From: Phycisphaeraceae bacterium
Lineage (GTDB): Bacteria > Planctomycetota > Phycisphaerae > Phycisphaerales > Phycisphaeraceae
Direction of reading: 5' to 3'
Length of the DNA: 5,764 bases
NCBI GenBank assembly: GCA_029260675.1
Contig: JAJDCV010000268.1
Coordinates: 1-5,764, forward strand
Part shown: positions 1-5,764 of the stretch, piece after piece
How the letters are laid out: every line of letters starts with the position of its first letter
Position numbering within the stretch: position 1 is the stretch's first letter
The notes under the pieces: model-generated
Database searches by the model: none
What the model was told of the DNA's origin: nothing
What the model saw: only the letters and a program-made list of their open reading frames with translations
Program-made: the position numbers and the translations under genes

Positions 1-1
1 C

Positions 2-3376
<3,375 letters not shown>

Positions 3377-3402
3377 TCCACGGTTCTTCCATACACATCA
3401 TC

Positions 3403-3433
3403 AAAAACCCACGTCTAACGGCGTGGGTTTTTT
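3403..3433 (+). terminator. Intrinsic terminator of rpoC
   Basis: AAAAACCCACG (3403-3413) pairs perfectly with CGTGGGTTTTT (3422-3432). The stem can extend inward by a T-G wobble and a C-G pair to leave a TAAC loop, and it runs into six T (3428-3433). It lies 26 nt after the rpoC stop codon, which places rpoC at the end of its transcription unit. The A-tract on the left arm means the minus-strand RNA would also have a U-tail, so it could work in both directions and may stop read-through from the converging DUF481 gene. Confidence 0.93.
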
Positions 3434-3509
3434 AACGGGTGGAATTTACCGGCCTCGATTACAACGCGGACGAATCCGTACTGCGAGACGGTTCGCATGG
3501 CGGCGAGAG

Positions 3510-3541
3510 AGCACCTCCCGATCAACCATAGCGGAGGTGTT
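3510..3541. other. Stem-loop, 7-9 bp
   Basis: CACCTCC (3512-3518) pairs with GGAGGTG (3533-3539) across a 14-nt loop. A G-T wobble and an A-T pair extend the stem at its base. No T-run follows on either strand, so it is not a classical intrinsic terminator. Its function is unknown. Confidence 0.5.
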
Positions 3542-3550
3542 GTTCGACGC

Positions 3551-3568
3551 GACGCGACTTGTCGCGTC
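3551..3568. repeat. Palindromic repeat, copy 1
   Basis: GACGCGACTTGTCGCGTC is an 8-bp perfect inverted repeat around a central TT; as RNA it would fold with a CTTG loop. Its inner 14 bases, CGCGACTTGTCGCG (3553-3566), recur exactly at 3614-3627. It sits in non-coding DNA and could be part of a REP-like dispersed element or a protein-binding site. Repetition and symmetry are seen directly; the role is not known. Confidence 0.65.
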
Positions 3569-3612
3569 AGAGCGTCCCCAATCCAGATGTAGCGGGACAC
3601 CCTTACGAAGCG

Positions 3613-3628
3613 CCGCGACTTGTCGCGG
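3613..3628. repeat. Palindromic repeat, copy 2
   Basis: CCGCGACTTGTCGCGG is a 7-bp perfect inverted repeat around TT, sharing the 14-base core of copy 1, with centres 61 bp apart. The outermost pair has changed in a compensated way (T-A in copy 1, C-G here), so pairing is kept although the bases differ. A run of seven A follows (3630-3636). On the minus strand that T-run would precede the hairpin, so this is not a terminator in either direction. Confidence 0.65.
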
Positions 3629-3714
3629 TAAAAAAACTGATAGACGCTACGGGTGGATTGAGAATGCTCTAGAGCGTATCTGTTCTACTTCAAATCACGG
3701 GTTATTTCGTAGCC

Positions 3715-3730
3715 CCGCATGGATATGCGG
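3715..3730. other. 6-bp hairpin with GGAT loop
   Basis: CCGCAT (3715-3720) and ATGCGG (3725-3730) pair perfectly around a GGAT loop. The perfect palindrome ACCCGCGGGT (3752-3761) lies 21 nt further on. Both lie downstream of the DUF481 gene on its transcribed strand, but neither has a proper U-tail, so they are weak candidates for ending that transcript. Confidence 0.4.
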
Positions 3731-3791
3731 CGGCCGCGGAGATCCATATAAACCCGCGGGTACATCTGTGAGAAGCGGTCGCGTAAAATAT

Positions 3792-4727
3792 TCAGAAATC
3801 AAACACCAACGCCCCGTAGTACTTCACGTCGTTGTGCTTCGCGGTCCCGCCGGTCTTGGATTCGTACTCGTTGTCGACCCCGAACTTCAGGCTGATGCCA
3901 TCCGTCTCATCGATCGCGAGGGTCCACGCGGTGCCCGCTTGTGTGCGTGACTCGCCGAACTCATCCAGGTCGGGGAATACGGTGACGTAGCTTTCCAGCG
4001 TCTGCCGATCGTTGATGTGGTAGATCCACTCCAGGCCGAACAACGCCTCGGGGACAAGCTCGTTGATCGTGCCGAACTCGTAGCTGGCACCGAGACCGGC
4101 CCGCCCGATGAGGTTGTGTTTGTCTGTATCAACCAGCTGCTTGCCGACGCCGACAAAACCGCTGGCCCGGGTCTCCCAGTCCTGGAACTCGTCGTACTCC
4201 AGTTTGGCGCTGGCAAACTTGAACCAGGGGCTGTCGGGCATGAGCCAGTCGTGGACTGCCTCGGCGGTGAACTCATTGCGTGTCCGGTTGCCGTCGTCGT
4301 TGTTACGGAAGTAGGTGGCGCTCAGTTGGTCCCGGTTGAAGTCGTCTGCCTTGGTCGCACCGAACGCGGCGTTGAGGTTGAAGGTCTGGCTGTTGCCGTC
4401 GCTGCCGTTGAATCCCAACTCGAAGTGCTTGTCCCAGCCCGGGAGCAGTGTCTGCGGGATGGCGTGGGCGTCATCAGTCGGCGGCGCATCGGCTTCGGAG
4501 GACTTCAGAACCGCGTCCGCATCTTCGGCTGTGATCAATACGGCCTTCACCTGATCCACCGGAAGGCTGATCTGCCCCATGACCGGGTGGTCGATGACGA
4601 CAGCCTGCTCGGACTGCTCGATGACGGTGCCGTGCAGCAGATCGCCTTGGACCAGCTCGACGGTGTCGGCGGTGAGGGCCGAAGCGGTTATGGATACGGT
4701 AAGTACAGCTAGAGGTAGTCGTAGCAC
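3792..4727 (-). CDS. DUF481-family outer-membrane beta-barrel protein
   Basis: A complete 311-residue protein of unknown molecular function. It starts at GTG (4725-4727), chosen because AGGGAG lies 5 nt upstream and a signal peptide begins directly. Residues 1-20 (MLRLPLAVLTVSITASALTA) form a short Sec signal with likely cleavage before D21. Residues 21-66 (DTVELVQGDLLHGTVIEQ, then VVIDHPVMGQISLP) look like a small SH3/Sm-like beta module that often precedes DUF481 in planctomycetes. An acidic Ala/Pro/Asp linker covers about 67-95. From W98 to the end, alternating amphipathic strands with many aromatic residues (AKLEYDEFQDWETRASGF, LIGRAGLGASYEFG) match the DUF481 pattern, and the chain ends in Phe, as usual for the outer-membrane assembly signal. 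E. coli YdiY belongs to this family. No partner gene is adjacent. Family assignment is from recalled pattern, not a search. Confidence 0.85.
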   Translation of the reverse strand: MLRLPLAVLTVSITASALTADTVELVQGDLLHGTVIEQSEQAVVIDHPVMGQISLPVDQVKAVLITAEDADAVLKSSEADAPPTDDAHAIPQTLLPGWDKHFELGFNGSDGNSQTFNLNAAFGATKADDFNRDQLSATYFRNNDDGNRTRNEFTAEAVHDWLMPDSPWFKFASAKLEYDEFQDWETRASGFVGVGKQLVDTDKHNLIGRAGLGASYEFGTINELVPEALFGLEWIYHINDRQTLESYVTVFPDLDEFGESRTQAGTAWTLAIDETDGISLKFGVDNEYESKTGGTAKHNDVKYYGALVFDF

Positions 4728-4732
4728 GGGTG

Positions 4733-4738
4733 CTCCCT
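4733..4738 (-). promoter_or_regulatory. Ribosome binding site of the DUF481 gene
   Basis: On the minus strand AGGGAG is followed by the five bases CACCC and then GTG. This good Shine-Dalgarno match at normal spacing supports the non-ATG start at 4727. Confidence 0.7.
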
Positions 4739-4779
4739 GATCGTTGTATTGGATCGACGCGTTGCCCAGAATGTGCCAC

Positions 4780-4809
4780 AGGATAACGCGGTTTAGGCCC
4801 GAGTGTCCA
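4780..4809 (-). promoter_or_regulatory. Possible sigma-70-type promoter of the DUF481 gene
   Basis: On the minus strand TGGACA (4804-4809; 5 of 6 to TTGACA) is followed after 18 bases by TATCCT (4780-4785; 4 of 6 to TATAAT). This would give a leader of roughly 45 nt. The site lies in the gap after the upstream gene's terminator, where a promoter is required. The -10 match is mediocre and planctomycete promoters are poorly characterised, so it is only a candidate. Confidence 0.3.
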
Positions 4810-4867
4810 GCGGTTCTTTGACGTTACGGGGGTGATGGGACGCGGTGGATACCGAGGGAGTGCGCGC

Positions 4868-4900
4868 AAAAAAAAGCCGCCGGGTGTAACCCCGACGGCT
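4868..4900 (-). terminator. Intrinsic terminator of the PEP-CTERM gene
   Basis: On the minus strand AGCCGTCGGG pairs with CCCGGCGGCT around a GTTACA loop, and eight further bases of the transcript are U or close the stem (A-run 4868-4875 on the plus strand). One pair is a U-G wobble in minus-strand RNA but would be an A-C mismatch in plus-strand RNA, so the stem is better formed for minus-strand transcription. It begins 33 nt after the PEP-CTERM stop codon and separates that gene from the DUF481 gene downstream. Confidence 0.93.
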
Positions 4901-4933
4901 GTAGAATCAATCAAATTTTCGATACTGAATCGC

Positions 4934-5764
4934 TTAGCGGCGACGCAGCATGGCCAGACCACCCAGGCCCAGCAGGGCGAGGGAAGCGGGCTCAGGAACG
5001 TCGGTCACTTCGACGTTGGTGAACAGACCATTGGACACGACAGGGTTGCCGGCGATCGAGCTGAAGAAGTCAGCGTAGACCAGGGCGACCGAACCAGTGG
5101 TGCTGAAGCCAGTGCCATCGGTGGAGTCGAGCGAGACCACGTGGAGGCCGTCAACGAAGAAGACAGCCTTGCCGCCATCAACGAAGACGCTGTAGTGACG
5201 CCAGCCGTAGCCAGCCGCACCGGCGCGGGTGAATTCGATCTGAGCCGGGTGCAACGCGACCTGTGCCGCGGGGGCGGGGGTTGCGGGGAACAGGCCGAGT
5301 TCGCCACCGATGTTGGGGTGGTTCAGGCCGGTGAGGACGGGGTTGAAACCGCCGTCGCCGAGGCCCTGGAGCGTGCCGTTTTCGTGTGCACGAAGGTCCG
5401 TACCCGAACCGGCGTCGCCGGTGAAGGTCAGGTTGGCACCGGAGTCAAACGCGGCGGTCACGCCATCGTGACCGATGCCGGCGCCGATGAACTCGGTCGA
5501 GCCGCTGCCGCCCAGTTCAAGCGGACCGGTGTAGTTGGCCCACATATCGAACTGCAGGTTATAGCTGCCGGCGAAGACTGCCGTACTGACCGCGGCGATG
5601 CTCTCGGCAGCAGCCACGGCGTCGCCGTTGTTGGCTTCAAGCCTCAGAGCCAGGGTGTTGGCCGCACCGGGTGCCATCGGGACACCGATCGCGCTGTAGT
5701 CGTACCCGAACGTAGCGGCGCTGTCGGCAGAGCCTACGACGCCCCAGTTCGCACCGGTGCTCAT
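4934..5764 (-). CDS. PEP-CTERM sorting-domain protein, lectin-like (5'-truncated)
   Basis: The visible 276 residues end in a classic PEP-CTERM signal: VPEP (residues 256-259 of the fragment), a hydrophobic segment ASLALLGLGGLAML, and RRR followed by TAA. Proteins with this tail are exported by Sec, then recognised and cleaved by an exosortase, often for attachment to or passage through the outer envelope. The rest is Gly/Ala-rich, without cysteine, and resembles a concanavalin-like beta-sandwich common in planctomycete PEP-CTERM proteins: FGYDYSAIGVPMAPG (19-33), YNLQFDMWANYTGPL (68-82), and GWRHYSVFVDGGKAVFFVDG (187-206), the last like the ligand-facing strands of LamG/laminarin-type folds. 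Ligand and role are unknown. The Met codon at the very edge (5762-5764) is not a credible start, because no signal peptide follows it and the folded domain is already under way; the true start lies outside the window. Confidence 0.85.
   Translation of the reverse strand: MSTGANWGVVGSADSAATFGYDYSAIGVPMAPGAANTLALRLEANNGDAVAAAESIAAVSTAVFAGSYNLQFDMWANYTGPLELGGSGSTEFIGAGIGHDGVTAAFDSGANLTFTGDAGSGTDLRAHENGTLQGLGDGGFNPVLTGLNHPNIGGELGLFPATPAPAAQVALHPAQIEFTRAGAAGYGWRHYSVFVDGGKAVFFVDGLHVVSLDSTDGTGFSTTGSVALVYADFFSSIAGNPVVSNGLFTNVEVTDVPEPASLALLGLGGLAMLRRR

Larger units (their letters stand above)
3434..3791. other. Hairpin-rich convergent intergenic region, no supported gene
   Basis: This gap lies between the rpoC terminator and the stop codon of the converging DUF481 gene. 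It is richer in A+T than the flanking genes and holds many short inverted repeats: TGCGAG/TTCGCA (3482-3497), AGCACCTCC/GGAGGTGTT (3510-3541), two CGCGACTTGTCGCG palindromes, GTCCC/GGGAC (3574-3598), GCTCTAGAGC (3666-3675), CCGCAT/ATGCGG (3715-3730) and ACCCGCGGGT (3752-3761). Frames stay open through parts of it on both strands, but none has a ribosome binding site or recognisable protein content. It could be a dispersed intergenic repeat, the remains of one, or a structured RNA. The sequence alone does not decide. Confidence 0.6.

Noticed and set aside
3415..3600. Small 61-codon minus-strand frame in the gap
   Set aside because: It ends inside the terminator hairpin, runs through one of the palindromes, shows no Shine-Dalgarno sequence that I can see, and has no recognisable protein features.
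3551..3628. The two palindromes as a CRISPR array
   Set aside because: There are only two copies, each a short perfect palindrome with different flanks and one interval, and no cas gene is nearby.
3613..3636. Copy 2 palindrome plus A-run as a terminator
   Set aside because: The A-run follows the hairpin on the plus strand, so the T-run would come before the hairpin on the minus strand. Neither direction gives a hairpin followed by U.
3434..3791. A tRNA gene in the rpoC/DUF481 gap
   Set aside because: I found no cloverleaf with a GTTCRA-type T-arm and matching acceptor arms. The hairpins present are too short and wrongly spaced.
4017..4712. 231-codon plus-strand frame opposite the DUF481 gene
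   Set aside because: The minus-strand product has a signal peptide, barrel pattern and terminal Phe. The plus-strand product is Val/Gly/Leu-rich with no domain, as expected of an antisense shadow.

Overview
The window reads as a chromosomal segment of a GC-rich Gram-negative-type bacterium, most likely a planctomycete of the class Phycisphaerae. This is an inference from three things: a PEP-CTERM protein whose sorting signal ends in RRR and whose body is a planctomycete-style lectin-like fold; a DUF481 outer-membrane barrel protein with an N-terminal small-barrel module; and an RpoC that carries a large insertion in its trigger loop. No rRNA or other taxonomic marker is present to settle it.

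Layout. Positions 2-3376 (+) hold the C-terminal three quarters of rpoC, the beta' subunit of RNA polymerase; the first ~365 codons lie upstream of the window. A strong intrinsic terminator follows 26 nt after the stop codon, so rpoC ends its transcription unit here and is not followed by rpsL/rpsG. Positions 3434-3791 hold no convincing gene but are unusually rich in short inverted repeats, including two copies of the 14-bp palindrome CGCGACTTGTCGCG. Positions 3792-4727 (-) encode a complete DUF481-type outer-membrane beta-barrel protein with a GTG start and a clear Shine-Dalgarno sequence. A 206-bp gap (4728-4933) contains a possible promoter for that gene and a strong minus-strand terminator for the next gene. 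Positions 4934-5764 (-) hold the 3' part of a gene for an exported PEP-CTERM protein; its signal peptide lies beyond the right edge.

How they relate. rpoC is core transcription machinery and converges on the DUF481 gene. The two minus-strand genes both encode envelope or exported proteins, but the terminator between them indicates separate transcription units, so no shared pathway can be claimed. I see no CRISPR array, toxin-antitoxin pair, transposase, phage gene or defence system. The one stretch not explained by ordinary genes is the hairpin-dense rpoC/DUF481 gap, which may be a dispersed intergenic repeat.
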